64,000 nt of DNA from Thermothelomyces thermophilus ATCC 42464 (Eukaryota; Ascomycota; Sordariomycetes; Sordariales; Chaetomiaceae). Positions within the stretch are counted from its first letter, which is position 1. The number at the start of each line of letters is the position of its first letter. This document shows positions 45,201 to 58,400 of the stretch, one piece after another. The notes beneath the pieces are model-generated. The model searched no databases and was not told the origin of the DNA. It saw only the letters and a program-made list of their open reading frames with translations. The stretch covers positions 1,178,001 through 1,242,000 of the forward strand of contig NC_016477.1 in assembly GCF_000226095.1 (NCBI RefSeq). The letters run 5' to 3'. The translations under genes were made by a program, and so were the position numbers.

Positions 45201-45737
45201 CGAGGTATGCTCATGACGCCCTCTCGCCCCCCCCCCCCGCGCCTTCCAAACAACCTTATCCTATCTGAGATCCATCCTGGACGGTTGATACTGAACGGAA
45301 CAACAACAGGTCCCGGCTCCTACATGCGCATGAAGGACCTGATGCTCAACCACGTCGAACAACGGCGCGGCGTCATGTTCCGGAATGCCACGAACCACGT
45401 ACAGCGGCGGCTTTTCGAGCTATGTGAACGCATCGGAGAGAGTCTGAAGACCGAGATGGACGAGCTGCGCGCGCGGCTGGCGCGCGATTACCTGGCTGTC
45501 CTTATCGGCGTTGATGTCTCTTCCATGGGCCTGGGCCCATCTCGCGCAGAGCTGATGCTGCGTGCGGAGATGGTGCCCGTGTTGGCCAAGACCGATCGCT
45601 TCTTTGCTCCTCTTTTCGGCGATGCGCATGAGGAGGATGTTGGCGATGTCGATGATGGCGGCGCTGGCGCGAAGGACGAGCCGGATGCGCTGTCTCAAGA
45701 CCCCGACGTTGCAGTCAAGGCGGAGCCAGAACAGTAA
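42204..45737 (+). CDS. Large dynamin-like nuclear GTPase, SLIP-GC type
   Basis: Six exons: 42204-42532, 42723-43367, 43435-44118, 44182-44578, 44634-45204 and 45310-45737, giving 1017 residues. The P-loop is GVVGNTGAGKSSVISA (residues 92-99 form GNTGAGKS). The switch I region is LLPTNCMRACTASPTEISYN right after intron 1, and G3 is ACLVDLPGVQDSNAARAAVA. FICSKTDD may supply the G4-type specificity. A long coiled coil (KNEKKEVRAKKKEIEEKIKA and neighbours) and a helical bundle with many Arg/Lys follow. KKRKRQ in exon 3 is a possible nuclear signal. The order of motifs matches the nuclear GTPase SLIP-GC group, known from vertebrate germinal-centre B cells and present in fungi as uncharacterised proteins. 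The last intron (45205-45309, 105 nt) is stop-free and in frame, so retention would add 35 residues. Function in fungi is unknown. Confidence 0.85.
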
Positions 45738-46325
45738 AGGCGGAATCATCTTCATTGACAGGCCGGAGCCCAGTGTATTATTATACTCTGGCAACGGGAC
45801 GGAGCACGTCTCTCAAAGGAGAGGGTTAATGTTTAAGTAGGTTGTTGAGGTTTCTCTTTTGGAGAAATTGTATTTTCGGTGGTATCACAAGGTGTTCCTG
45901 ATGTGCAGGGAGGGATCCATTGTTTTTGGTAGACAGACATGCTGAGAAAGAATTCTAATGTCGCGTCGTGTTTGTGCATCCTTGGGAAGGAGCGTCATGA
46001 AGCCAAGTTGACTGTACAAAAATACCTACATGTGTGAAGTTTTAATAATTATTGCCCAAGATCGCGCGAAGTTGAGAAATGTGGGCCGTTGGTCTCGTGG
46101 GCGGAGTTGTTGCTGCTTGTGACAGAGCCGCGCTAGACCGTTCCGTACAGTGCACTTACTATAGTGGAAAGGCAGCTGGGGTCTCTTTCCCAGAGACCTA
46201 CAGTACGTACACTACACTACTGGGTAATTAATCCGCACAATACAACACTACATCTACTCGCGGTACGCAATTGGCACAGCACCAGCACCTTTTTCCTCCA
46301 ATTCCCCCGCCAGCGACGAGCGACC
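45738..46325. other. Intergenic region
   Basis: 3' flank of the GTPase gene and promoter region of the cyclin-like gene. No gene seen. Confidence 0.6.
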
Positions 46326-47435
46326 ATGTCGCACATGACCAATCCGCTGGCAACGCCAGACCAGCTATTTCAGCGCCGCTCCTTCGAGGCCCTCCCAATT
46401 GAGCTGCAAGACGCCATCTTCTTCGCGACACAATGCCTGACCCAGGCCGCCGGTATCCTCCTCCAGCTCCCCCAGTCCGTCACGGCGCAGGCCAACGTGC
46501 TTCTTGCGCGATACTGGCTCGTCGAGCCCATGATGTCTCATGAGTTCAGCGTACGCTCTTTTTCGCCCTTTCTTCGCTTTATCCTCACGCAACCCACCTA
46601 CCGGGACTAGGACGACTGATAGAATGGGCCGGGGCGTGTCTCCCCTCCCCAACGCCCACTATCTAAACAGGACGTCTCGGCCGCAACAGTCTACCTGACC
46701 GCCAAGCTCTCGGCCCACCCACGGTCCCCGCGCGACCTGGCCAACGTCTACGCCTACCTCCTCTCCCCGTCCAGCTCGCTCTTCCAGCCGCCGACCGCCC
46801 CGCCCCCGGCCAACGAGCCGGCCAGCTACTACCTGTCCGAGTCCGCCTACCACGCCTTCCACGCCCGCGTCCTCGCGCTCGAGGCCCGCGCGCTCTACGC
46901 CCTCGCCTTCGACACCCACGTCGCCCTGCCCCACCCGCTGGCCGTCACGTACCTGCAGGCGCTCGACTTCCTGGCCGTGGCCCCGCGGGAGCGCATCGGC
47001 AGCCGGGCGGTCGCCTACCTCAACGCCGCCCTGCTCTCGCCCCAGATGCTGTACCTGACCAGCCAGCCCAACGCGCTGGCCGTCGCGGCCGTCTACAACG
47101 CCGCCCGCGACGTCGGCGCCAAGATGCCCGAGTGCGAGTGGTGGGAGGTCTTCGACGTCGACCGCGAGGAGCTCGGCTTCCTCGTCGTCGGCATGCGCAG
47201 CCTCGACGGCTGGGGCCGCAAGATGCGCGCCGATCTCGCCCGCATCATGCGCGGCGCAGAGAGGGGCATGGTCACCCGCCGCGATGTCGAGGACGAGCTG
47301 AGGAGGAGGGGGATCGAGGTCGTGGTAGTGCGCGCCCCCCGGGGTGGTGGCGCCGCCGAGGCGGATGATGCGGAAGAGGAGGCGGCGAGGAGGATGGACG
47401 AGAAGATGGCGGATCTGGAGGCTAGGGGGGTTTGA
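46326..47435 (+). CDS. Cyclin-box protein, putative CDK partner
   Basis: Exon 1 is 46326-46550 and exon 2 is 46671-47435; the intron is phase 0 with a GTACGC donor. The product is 329 residues. The N-terminal segment LATPDQLFQRRSFEALPIEL is followed by LTQAAGILLQLPQSVTAQAN and VLLARYWL, then SAATVYLTAKLSAHPRSPRD with LANVYAYL. This is the helix 1-3 pattern of the cyclin box in transcription-type cyclins (L, Q, C, T), where a Q-x-x-A-x-x-L-x-x-R-(F/Y) helix and YLA-K-x-E-like helix occur. ALEARALYALAFDTHVALPH also fits helix 4-5 of L-type cyclins. The C-terminus is a charged, Arg/Glu-rich helix. A second in-frame ATG lies three codons after the first. A G21 tract follows the stop codon by 10 bases. 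The exact CDK partner cannot be told from sequence alone. Confidence 0.72.
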
Positions 47436-49473
47436 GAGAGAAAGAGGGGGGGGGGGGGGGGGGGGGAAGAGGATAATCTCTCTGAGGTGACCAATGGATG
47501 AGCGGTTGAGGAGAGTGTGGCTGGAGACTTGGTTGGTGGCTGGCCGCCGCCTCCTCGGACAAACAACGGCCACACTCTCTCTGACTTCGCTATATACGAC
47601 GACTTACCGCCCTAAGCCCCCGACCTGCTTCAGGGGAACCGTCCAGAATATCGGTCGACGTCACCACCTCATTCCCGCCAGGCCTTTTGCCTCTATCTAC
47701 TAGGCCAGTCTCCTCCGCGCACGCCCGCGTCGCCTAACCAGTTTTTTCGCATCTTCATCGCCGTCGCCGATCCAGACATCTCGGGTTCGACGCAACGGCG
47801 TGTCTTGCTCGCTATTCGACGGGCCATACACCCTCATTGGTCCAACTCTTGATGGAGACGGCCGTCTCGTCGGTGGCGATGCCTCGCATCCCTCCACGCA
47901 AATGCCCAGCCCTGGCTTTGCGGGGGTTCTTTGTTCTCGAATGGATCGTTGGCAGTCACGAGGGCGGCTCCTGAGCCCGACGCCGAGGACAAAGTCGGCG
48001 CCCCTGATTGCTGCTTGATGCTCGATATGCTTTGAGGAGCATGTCCTTGTTGGTGGCCTCCCATATCTTCTTGTTGGACGAATAGCTCATCCGCCACGAC
48101 TTTGAGAAGCTCCCTTTAAGAACCGGCGGACATAATCACAGTGGCGACCCCGAGTTGAATGCGCACGATAGAGTCATGGGCCATATCTTGGCCTGCTTGT
48201 TTCAAGGTCGCCCAGAGCAGGATACTACCGGACCAATGTGTCCCCAGACAGGGTCAGCATTGGTAAGAACATGAACGATTCTTCCCACACAAGGGACTCG
48301 AATATGTTCGCCCGTCACTTTCCCGTGGTCGGCCGGCGAAGTGTTGAGTTGACGGCGGCACGACGAGTAAACGTCAAGAAACCATCCGGGATCATGAAAA
48401 CCAAACAGATATCTGTCACCAGCTGTTCATGAGGATCTACCTGTGGAAGAATGCACTGTTGTTGCTATTGTCAACGAACGAATTGCTGGGTCGGCCATGT
48501 GAAATGCGATCGAAAGCTCCTCCGGTTCGATGCTTCTGAGGTGTAGAGTTGTGTCAGACATGGAGCTGATGAGCTAAAAACCAATCCAATGCTGAATGCG
48601 GCCCGGGCGGCGAGAATTGACTGCCGTGCGAGAGAAAACGTTGACTAGACCGGCGGCGAGCCCGGCTAACACATCTGGCAGGCTATGTAAGAAAATAAGA
48701 CGAGCAGGCTCAGTCCGGGGTCATGTAAGTCATACGGTGTATCATCACTACCTAATCCGTATACAAAAACATGATATCTACACAGTATTGTTCGCAGTAC
48801 AGGTTCCCAGAGTGTCCCCCCTAGCCAACAGTCGACAGAAGAAACAAAAGAACTTCCAGGGCCCCTTCCAAAAGCCAGAAGAACTGAGGTATCCAAAGAG
48901 AAAATCACAGCAACCCAACAAAAAAAAAAAAAAAACCTCAATGCCAAACGGCGTCTAAAACAGAAACCGTCAAATATATCGCTCAAGACCCAGCACCGCC
49001 ACACAATCTCCCTCATCCATAGAGTGAGTCATGTCGGGGTCCGTTCCGTCGTCGTTGAAGGAGCCATCAAAAATCGTCCCCATCTGCTCATGTTCTACCT
49101 CCTCCAAACCATCCCACCTTGTCCGTCCTGTAAGGGAATCTCTCATCGGCCGATATCCGCCAACCTTCCAAAGACCCCCCAGTGAACCCCCTTTGCCTTT
49201 TCGGTTATTTTTTTTTGGGAACAACCCTGAAAACACCTTCCCAAAGCCCAAATGAAAAGCCATCAAGCCATCAAACGCCAGCCGAGAAGAAGCATCGCCG
49301 GTTATAAGGGGGGGAAAAACAATTGAAATGCCAACCGACGAACCCGTTGTGTGTGGCTGTAGAGAACAGAATAGAGAGATGCGGGAAATCCGGGCGGGGC
49401 TGAAAAAGACACAGCCAAACCCACGGTTACACACGAGGAGTAACAAGTGGAAATAACCGGTCAGGCCCTTTTT
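47436..49473. other. Convergent intergenic region between the cyclin-like gene and the Xyr1 gene
   Basis: Contains G and A homopolymers (47446-47466 and about 48921-48936). Open frames around 47700-48100 on the minus strand did not match any family I know. The part nearest 49473 is probably the 3' UTR of the regulator gene. Confidence 0.5.
47446..47466 (+). repeat. Poly-G tract, 21 G
   Basis: Uninterrupted G run in the presumed 3' UTR of the cyclin-like gene. The length is likely unreliable in any assembly. Confidence 0.85.
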
Positions 49474-52400
49474 CTACAGCGCCAGACCGGTACCATCGCC
49501 CGTCCACCTGTATAGCGCGAGGAGTTCCCTCCTACGCTGGTGCTGCTCGCCAAGGTCCTCGGGCACGCGGCCCCGTACCTGAGCGAGAGCACTGCGCATG
49601 ACTCGGCTAAAGTTGCGCTGTTTGGGTGAAAAAAATAGCGAGTTAGCATCTGTTTATGTTTCCTCGAGGCCACCACCACCAGAGTGATTTTGATTTGATT
49701 GGGTTAACATGTACATACCTGATACTCGGTATTGAGCGTCACCACACACGCCTCATGCGCGCGGATGATGGTCTCGCAGGCCTTCACCACGCTCGGCGAC
49801 GCCTCGAGCTGCAGCTTGTCGGCAATGAGCAGCAGCAGGAACGAGCCCTGGAGGAGGTAGATGCCGAAGAAGAAGGGCATGAACTCGAGCCCGGGGTCGT
49901 ACTCGAGAATGTTGCTGATGGCCTCGGCTGCGCTGACCGCGTGGCCGGTCGCCGTGATGAACCCCTGGCTGCTGATCCAGAGGTCGTTGTCGTCGAGGAG
50001 GTTGATGGGATCCCACTTGCCGGTGAGGAGGATGTGAAGCACGTGCATGACATGAGTGCCGTAGGCCACGACGATGCGGGTCTGGATGTCGCTCTCCGTC
50101 ATGCGGCTCGACGTGGTGTGCACGCTGTGCACGCTGTGACCCGAAGGGGTGCCCGGGAGGTCGTTAGCATTAGCCGTAGGGACGCCGGCCGCCTCGGCCG
50201 CCTTCTCGTCTGCTGCCTGGGCTTGCGCGTTGATGCTGAGGTGTCGCTTCTCAAACTCCTTCAGGCTCTGCTCGTACATGTCAAGGTGGCGGGTGATCTC
50301 GGCCGTTTGGTCATCCCACTCGCGAGACGAACGGAACCCGACGCCGAAGCGAGGGTGGTTTTTGGCGTGCGTAAGATCTACGATTTCGCCGAGGATGGTC
50401 ATTAGTGGGAGGAAGTAGCCAAAGATGCTGTGGCCGCTGCACACGAACGAGGGGCCCTTGACCCGGGTGCGTTTTCCCTCGGTATCCGAACCGAGAACGT
50501 TCGGGTCGGTTGTGTAGGCACGGAAGTTACCGTTCTGGTAATCGGTATCATCCATGGGCTGGTAGAGGTGTTCGCACTCGATGTCGAGCAGGAAGAGCGG
50601 GCGGTTGTAGCAGAGGGCGAGATGGCGGTCGACAATGTAGACGAGCCACCAGATCCGCCGCCTCTCCTCGCGTTCCTCTTCCGTGATCACGCCGGGAATG
50701 GTCATCTCGGCACCATTGCCCTCGCCTTCCATTTCGGCGGCTCCACCCTGGCGACTCGCCGGCGCGTTCTGAGGCAACTCGCGCCCGAGCTTGAGCTCGC
50801 GAGCAAGCGACCACGCGGCATTCCACCAACGCAGACTGGCTCCCTTGTACTCGCTCGCCGACACGACCGTCGCAAGGTGGATGTAGGTGACCACGTCGTC
50901 CAGAGAACCGGCCGCGCCGAAAGCGCCCGACTCGCTGGTGAGGGCATCCATGCTGATGGACCCGGGCAGTGCGACGCCAAGGCCGCCGAGGGCAACGCCA
51001 TCCACGATGGGGCTCGAGACAGGCGATGCCTCCTCCGAGGGCGTGTGGATGAGCGGCTTGAGAAGGCTGACCGTCAACTCCAGGAGCTTCTGGCAAATCT
51101 TGCCACGGGCCGAAGGGACACTCGTCAGGAAAGGAGCGTCGCTTGTCTGTGCAGCAACCCATAGCATGCTGGCCAGGAGAGCCGGCTGGCACTGTCGCGG
51201 CTTGGTCGGGTGGAGGAACGACCGCTTCCGGAAGACGAATCCGAGGACATAAGGCGACATTGGGTGCATCTGGGCCGAGGATGAGCTCGCGAAGTAGAGG
51301 TCGATGAGGTCGCACGCGAGCGACAGAGGGATGATGTTGCCCAGATGGGGAACAAGGGGCTCCAGGACTGGGTACCGGAGCTGCGAACGGTTATACCCGT
51401 TCTGCGGCATATGCGAAGCAAACTGGGGGGGCGGCGATGACATGTTCATCCATCCGCCCGGCGATGGGGCCTCTCCACCCATCGAATAGGGGCCGAGAGG
51501 GCTGTTGGCGAGGCGGAACCCATTCGCGGCATTTGCGGGATAACCCGTCGGGCTCTGCGTTTGCAGAGCATATGGGAGCTCTGGGTAACTGGACATGTTG
51601 CCCTGGTTTGGGCCGTAGGGCGCATGAGGTGGGCCGTTCATCATGTGTGCGCCCATTTGGCGGTCATACGCTGAGTGAACGGAACCATATCCGTTAAGGT
51701 CCAGTGCTGTCGGGTTGTCGAGGTGTTCTCGCTCAATCGCCCCGGGGTGAGCCGACATGGGTGCCGGATGGGCGCTCATGTCGCCCAAGGCCTCGATGCT
51801 CCCTGTCCTCTGCTCCCTCAGATTAGGATCCTCTGGTACATCGGTCACGTTCTTGTCCAACGCTGGTGGCTGGTCGGTGTTAACCGTCAAGACAGGCTTG
51901 GTGTTGCTCGGTGTATCGTTCCGGTTCTCCGCGGGCTTTGTATTCTCCGTCGTTGAATTCTCGGTCTTCTGGCCGTTCTGAGCTGCTTGGGCAGCGGCTT
52001 GGGCGGCGGCTTGCTGTGCAAGGTCTTTCCTGGATGCCTTGCCACGCTTCTTGCGCTCTCGGATGTACTCGCAGCCCAGTTGGAACTCTACCAAAGGTTA
52101 GAAAAGGTCATTGCACCCTGGGACATTCGCGAAGTGATCTCACCAATGCAATGAGCGCATGGATGTTGGCCGTCGCATTTGGTCCTTAGCTGGTTGCACT
52201 GATCGCAGGCCCTGCTGATCCTCCTCCGAATCGGTCCAGCTGCCCCCGAAGATCTGGCGGCAGGCCCATAAGGATGTTGCCTATGCTTCGGTTGAGGGCC
52301 AGTCCGAGCGAGGTGGGGGGTGTGGACGCCGACATGCTGCTGGAGTTGCTGGAGAGCGTAGTGAGAGCCAGGGGCGAGCGAGTCAAGTCCGGCCGCGTGA

Positions 52401-52489
52401 AGGTGGCCGCCCGGAACATGGCCGTTCGACAGCAGCGTAGTTGAGGGGATGTGATAAGGTGAAAACCGGTGAAGCGGGTTAGACAACAT
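49474..52489 (-). CDS. xyr1: Xylanolytic/cellulolytic transcriptional activator XlnR/Xyr1/XLR-1
   Basis: Minus strand; exons 52489-52144, 52087-49719 and 49617-49474, 952 residues. It is the master zinc-cluster activator of xylanase, and in many Sordariomycetes cellulase, genes. The N-terminus [10 protein letters not shown] and the block [20 protein letters not shown] are diagnostic. The Zn2Cys6 Cys are C95, C98, C105, C111, C114 and C121, followed by [20 protein letters not shown]. Intron 1 splits the zinc cluster between the fifth and sixth Cys. The fungal_trans middle region includes [60 protein letters not shown] and [20 protein letters not shown]. The C-terminal part includes [13 protein letters not shown]-like and [20 protein letters not shown] segments. 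The last exon ([20 protein letters not shown], ending [10 protein letters not shown]) is the conserved tail. Both introns are at the places usual for this orthologue group. Confidence 0.97.
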
Positions 52490-55400
52490 CTTGGACCGGA
52501 GATGGAGATATGATTTTGAATGAGGTTATGTTGTGGTTAAGATTAGATGGAGATGGGGTCGTCAAGACCCTAACTTAGAACATATGAAGACGGCCGGCTT
52601 CGAGCGAGTGCGGGCAGTTGGTTGAAGCGAGGGTGCGTCTGAACAGGAGAACAGACACCACAGGTGGGAACCCGTCGACAGCGGCGATGGGGAGCGGGAG
52701 GTATCTATATTCAAGCTCCGCCGGTGCTAAGCTGCCGGGTCCTGATTGGAGGAACGGCAGTCAGACGGAGTTGAGTGAGCTTCCCCCTGGGGTAAGGTCA
52801 GTAGCAGGCATTAGATTTAGGGAGATGCGAGAATAGCATTGACAGACACCAAAGCGCTGGAAGCTGATCTGCGCGGATGTGGGCGAACGGGTGCCACAGT
52901 CAACTCACTGCACGGAGGATGAAGCACCAGCAGCGCATGTCGGGGTTAAGGGAAGGGGAAGGGGGGTGAAGGGGGGTGAAGGAGGGGGAAGGGGGGAGGG
53001 GTGTCTGGATGGACGAGGGACAGCGGACCGGCCGGCAAGGGGGGGCGCGGGAGAAGGAGAACGTGGAGGGCAGGGAAGAGGGAACCATCAACGTACGGGA
53101 TACGGGGTCGGATGGCAAGAGAGCGCTTGGCCAGTCCTCGTTGCCAGAGACCGTTGGGTCGGCCGTTTCTTGTAAGTCCTTTCCGAGCCCCTTGAACCCT
53201 GAAATTCAGATGAAGGCCTTCGCTGCACACACCAGATGCTTCCCGGTTGTCCGTCTATCGATGAAGCGCTGCTCTCCTGGTCTGAGCCTCAGGGCGATGT
53301 GCCGTATAGTGCTTAAGAGGGGCCCGGGGCGCCAAAAGGACCAAGGGATGCCCGATTCGAACAAGTGAGCGAATCGGTAAATATGCGCGCTATTCCTGCC
53401 TCTCAAAGTACTTTCTGGCGAGTCTGGAGGTCGGCTTGGCGCACATCCACAACAGAAGACGCGCGATAATGCTCGTGGATGTAACTAGACGCGATTGGTG
53501 GCAAGGAGGCGACGGCTCCTGGTCCAGCACAATATCGAGTATCAAGGATATATTGCGAGGGCAATATAAGCCGGCGGGAAGGGGCGTCTATGGAGAGCAG
53601 AGAAGTACCGTGTGAGAGCGCGGGGCGGGTAGTGCTAGCTGAAAGAGTTAGCAACAGCGGGCTCTGGAGAGTCCGCCTCGTCAGGGCCTGCTGAGGATAT
53701 ATGGGCCTCTGCTTGTCCCGCCGGCACGCTGCGAAGAACTGTTGAACAAGGGTTGCCACTCTGGCAGGGGTCCAGACAGCGGTCATGGTGGAGAAAGTGC
53801 AATGGAACTCCACCATCCTCGTCTTGTAGTGTGTGTACGGATTTGGTACAATACACTACCAAGTACGGAGTCGTGGAGTAGCATGGATTGCCAAAGCCCC
53901 TTGTCCTCCAGCGCATCGGCACAGCATGGGGGACATCAAAGCGCACCACTACTTGTACGCTGTCCTGAACGTGCCCACTAATACCGCGGCACTTGTTAAT
54001 CAGCAGCCAGACATTCAAGAGGGTTTTGTTTTTCCTCTAGCACAAACTGGGCGCGAGGCCATGCGTCTGACGCTCCCTTTTCAGACTGGTTTAGGATCAC
54101 TTTTGACCGGCGCTCCATTGCTTCCTGCGCACCCTGCCTCCGTCATGTGTACGTGTGTACATAGTCCATACAGACGTATACAACACATCTATCCGGATCC
54201 TTCATTTGAGTGTATAGGCGCAGTGGGTGGTAGATGGTGTGACAGGTTGATGCGGAACGATGAACGCGCCAGGAGCCGCAGCGAAGCCAGGGCTTGTTCG
54301 TTGCCGGCGGTTGTGGACTGTGCTATCCCTGTCGGCCGGTGGAGTTGCGAGTAGCGAGAAGAGGGGCCCCGAGGCTTCCCCATCATCTCCCCATGGAGTC
54401 GCAGCCATGGGTGCTGGGCGGGGTACCCGTCACCGCTGGGAGAAAAGTTGGGGTCGGAGCCAAACCGGATCAGCTGGGCCATCTTTTCGGTTGCTTAATC
54501 ACTCCATATTCGGTATGACTGCTGATTGCTCGAGGCAGTCGAGACGATGGGCCCTGCTGCTCCAGCCGGCACCCAGTGTGCGTCTGGGGGTAGAGCCCCC
54601 TGGTCGCCTATGCTTGCCGTGCGTTAACCAAGCAGTGGACTGTTTCTGGGCAGATGGAACCCTCAAACGCAGATGGTCGTGACCATCCCGATCCGCCGCG
54701 CTATAAGACGCCTGTTATTTCGTTGCAATGGTGGTGTGTGTAGTGTACGGATTATATGTGCCTGCTGTTATGCGTCTGGGGACGGAAGCACGAAGCGAAG
54801 TTTCCATGTTTGTCGGAGGCATTGCCGAAAGCACCTGGGGGCCGTGTGTTAGTCGAGATCCCAAAGAGAGCTTGTTCGAGGTCGATCGGTGGAGGCCAGT
54901 TTTCAAGGGATTCGCCCGCGCTCAGCATCGGACTTTGTCGACGAGAGCGGCATATGGCAGCAGCGGCCTGAACGAAGTGGGCTACGCCAAGCCAGTCCCG
55001 TTGTACGTGATGTTGCACCGAGAATTTACAGAGAACTTAGTACGAAGCACGGAGTAAACCACAACTTCGTTTTAGTGGAATCCACACTTCCACACAGTGA
55101 ATGTTATTGGTCTTCAAGTTTTGGCCTCCCAGCCTAAGTTCTGCAAACTTAGGAAGGAGCAATGCTCTCGAAACATGGAGACTACTATGCCAGTGTTCCT
55201 GATCACGCCCGCGCCAGGCAACAGCGCCAAAGAAAGTGAGATCGTCCGACATGGAAATCGGGACTGATCTCGACTGAAGGCTATTCAGGGAAAGTCCTGT
55301 AAAAGGCAGGCACGACAGGTGGTTGAGTCACGAGAACAGGTGGCGAGATGCCCCGCAATTTCTAATTGCATTGAGAACCAGCAAATTTGTAAAATGGCAA

Positions 55401-58400
55401 AGCGACACTCCATAGCAATGGCACCGAACTCCTGGCATTCCAGAACAAGCCGACCCCAGCTGCGGTGCGTTTCCAGTTGCTAGTCCGCTAGGGCAAAATG
55501 TTTCTCGACCCGTGCTGGGCCTGAATCCAACTTTGGTTCCCACGGTAGGTCAATATCGCCGAACCGACCTTAATACTATCAGATATCGGCCAAAAAAGCG
55601 GCGAAGAAGTGGTGAACGAACACGCGGGTTTTCGCCTTTCTCAACAAGGAAGTTGACGCCAGACGTGACTCGAAACAGTTCTGGCCTCCTGAACCAATCA
55701 CACAGCGCCTCGATACAAGAAGTAGCTACATCTTAGGTTGTCGCACATTGCAATGCTATCTGCGAACGGTGCGGTATCCTCCGATGTCAGCTCGTCCGTA
55801 TTTCCTTCACGTCGGTACTTCATCTAAGTTAGGATCGAGCAAAACTCATTCAGCTCTGGTTAACATGTTTTTGTTTGTGACCTCTGCCAGATTAGGGCAA
55901 GGCGAAGCCGGGAATCGCAACTTTTTGTCACGAGCGTTGAACAGCTTCAATCTTCATCTGTCAGCCACAGTATAAACTCGCCCCGCTTCCGTATGCTCTT
56001 CGACTCCAAGGTTTTCCTGAACTTCTGCGTGCCTGCGGCTGTGATTGGCGGCCCCCAGGTTCCTGGACGCTGCAGTCGCCTGTCACACCTGTTGGTCAGT
56101 GGCTGGTGCCGGCGGAATTGACGGCGCGAGAATCCACCTTCACAAGTGCCGCTCCTCGTACAGATCCAGCCGAGACTACCACAACACTAACGGAGGACTG
56201 CAAAGCAGTAATCCGTAGTTGAAGACCACTGCTGCTCCCCACACCGTAAGCTTGGGGGCCCCAGCTTCGTTTTTCCTCGGAGCCCGGGGCTATTTCCTCA
56301 CCGCTCGGTGTGCTGCTGGCTGCTTACGGAAACTTGCGGTTCTTGCGCTTCGCTCAGGCCGAACAACTATCAATGTTTCATATGCTTCGGAGGGCACACT
56401 TGCTCTGTACGTCCGTCGAACTGAAAGTCGACGTGTGTGCGCACTGGACGCGATTTCGGCGCCACTAGATCTTCTCGGCATCTCGGCCGGACCAGGTCAG
56501 TCAGTCAAGCGGCCGACGGTCCGAAACTCCACATATAAGCAAGATCGCGCACAGTTGAGGGCCTGCTGCACCTCTGATTCGCTGGCGCCCCTGTCGGTTC
56601 CATGTGCCGACCTTGCACATCATCCAATGAGAGTGGCGACCGAAGACCCATGGCTGGAGTTGTTCCCCGAAACCCCGTGCCACATGGAACTCGCAATCGG
56701 TCTGCTGGGGCGCGTCGGGTGATGGAGGTGGGCTCGTCGACTCGTCCAAACAAACGAAGGCGCCTCAGCTGCTTGAAGGCAGACAGCAACCCGAAGCTTG
56801 GTCGGGTCAGCGACGCTGAACTTGAAGAGCGCACGCAAAGCTCTTCGGGGCACCATCCCAGCCTGCTTTCAAAGTCAACTACAAAAATGTGCGTGCGCCT
56901 CGCACCGTTCAGCCTCATCCGCACGCACCATCTAGTTACTTCTGTGCCGAGCCGTGTGAGGCGAGCGTGCCTGTATGTAAGTGTGTATGTACGGAGGTAT
57001 GTATGTACGGATTACATACTGCGTATGTATGGACATATATGCAGTGCTGTACAAGTCTGAAGTTATGTCGTGTTATGTACATACATGGACAGGGATACGC
57101 GTTCTGCCGCCTTCCAGAAGGTTTCGATCATTGTTCGGCACCAGGGTCCCGTCAGATGGGACTCTTTCCAAACTTGCCTTGAAAGGAAGTGATGTGGCTT
57201 TTCAGGAAGACGAGCGATTGGCTCAAAGTTGACTCGGCTTGTCGTCGTCAACCTTTCCAACGGCAGTTGCCGACCAGCAGCCTCTCCATGCAGGTAACTA
57301 ATGTACGCCGACTCGAAGCTCGTGCGGAAGGAGGCTATCAAGAGTGGTCCTTCGGCTCTCGCGCTGAACAAGAACCTGCCGCTATTCCTCCTACGAGCAT
57401 GGGGCATTATGGCAGTTCAAATTGCTTGCCTGACGCTTCGGAGAATGAGGCGGCTGGGGGGGGTCTTGGGGTCGAAGTCTGAGCACGGGGCGTGTTGGTC
57501 TGCGAGACATAACCTCTGTCTATCAATACCGGGGTAGATAGATTACTTCGCAACGCTCCCCGCAATATTCTCCGGGACGGGGACCGCTTTTCCACCGTCA
57601 CCTCCGCGAAACGAACCCCATGCCAAGACACCGGCATTATTGGCCGGCACCATGGCCTTTGACCTCCAGCTTAGTGTACTACTGCTTGGGGAGCCCAAGA
57701 GCTTCTAGCTCGACACTAACGTTAGTACATCCTTTGATCTCTTCGTTCTGTCTGCAGATTTTGGGGCAATCGCACAACGGTCGTTTTGCGGAGGCTTCCA
57801 AGCAGCGCTCCTACACGACAGATGGGTGTCGCGTGCGAAAGACTGGATGCGGCGGGCAGACTCTCTGTGCGGTGTGATGGAAAACCAGGTCAACAGCCAG
57901 GCGCCACGATGCAACCTCTCATCTCCGCCGGAACCACACCATGGTTCAGCCCTCGCGGCGTCATCTATCTCGAACGGGGAGGGATCGGCTACCCGTCGTT
58001 GGCGACAGGCCCGCGATGGCGCCGCCGAAATGAGTTGCCACTGGTGTTGGTTGGTAGATGTGGATGCCCCCCAAACCCCGTAGTTATGTGCCCGGGGGAG
58101 CGGAGAAGCATGCATACGAAGAGCCACGTGCTTGAACTGTGTGGGTGGTGGTGGTGGTGGTGTTGGTGGTTGTAGCTGCTGTACCCTCGCCGCGTCTGAG
58201 GTGCTTTCCAACCAGGGAAACGGCCAAGGGCTCCCCACAAGAGCGCGCCTGACCATGATGGCAAACACCCCAATTGTGACGGACTCCTCGTCTGTCGGTG
58301 AAGGTGATGATGGCTTTGGACTGATGATTTTGGTTTTTGCAGCAACAAAACGCCGTTTAAGCACCCCCTGACGCCTCAGGGTTGTATATCGCCGGAAGTG

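Noticed and set aside
47700-48100. Minus-strand open frames after the cyclin-like gene, suspected transposon remnant
   Set aside because: No recognisable transposase, integrase or gag motif in any frame.
53400-53830. Possible solo LTR or promoter-like stretch
   Set aside because: I found no paired copy, clear terminal dinucleotides or target duplication within the window, so no element is claimed.
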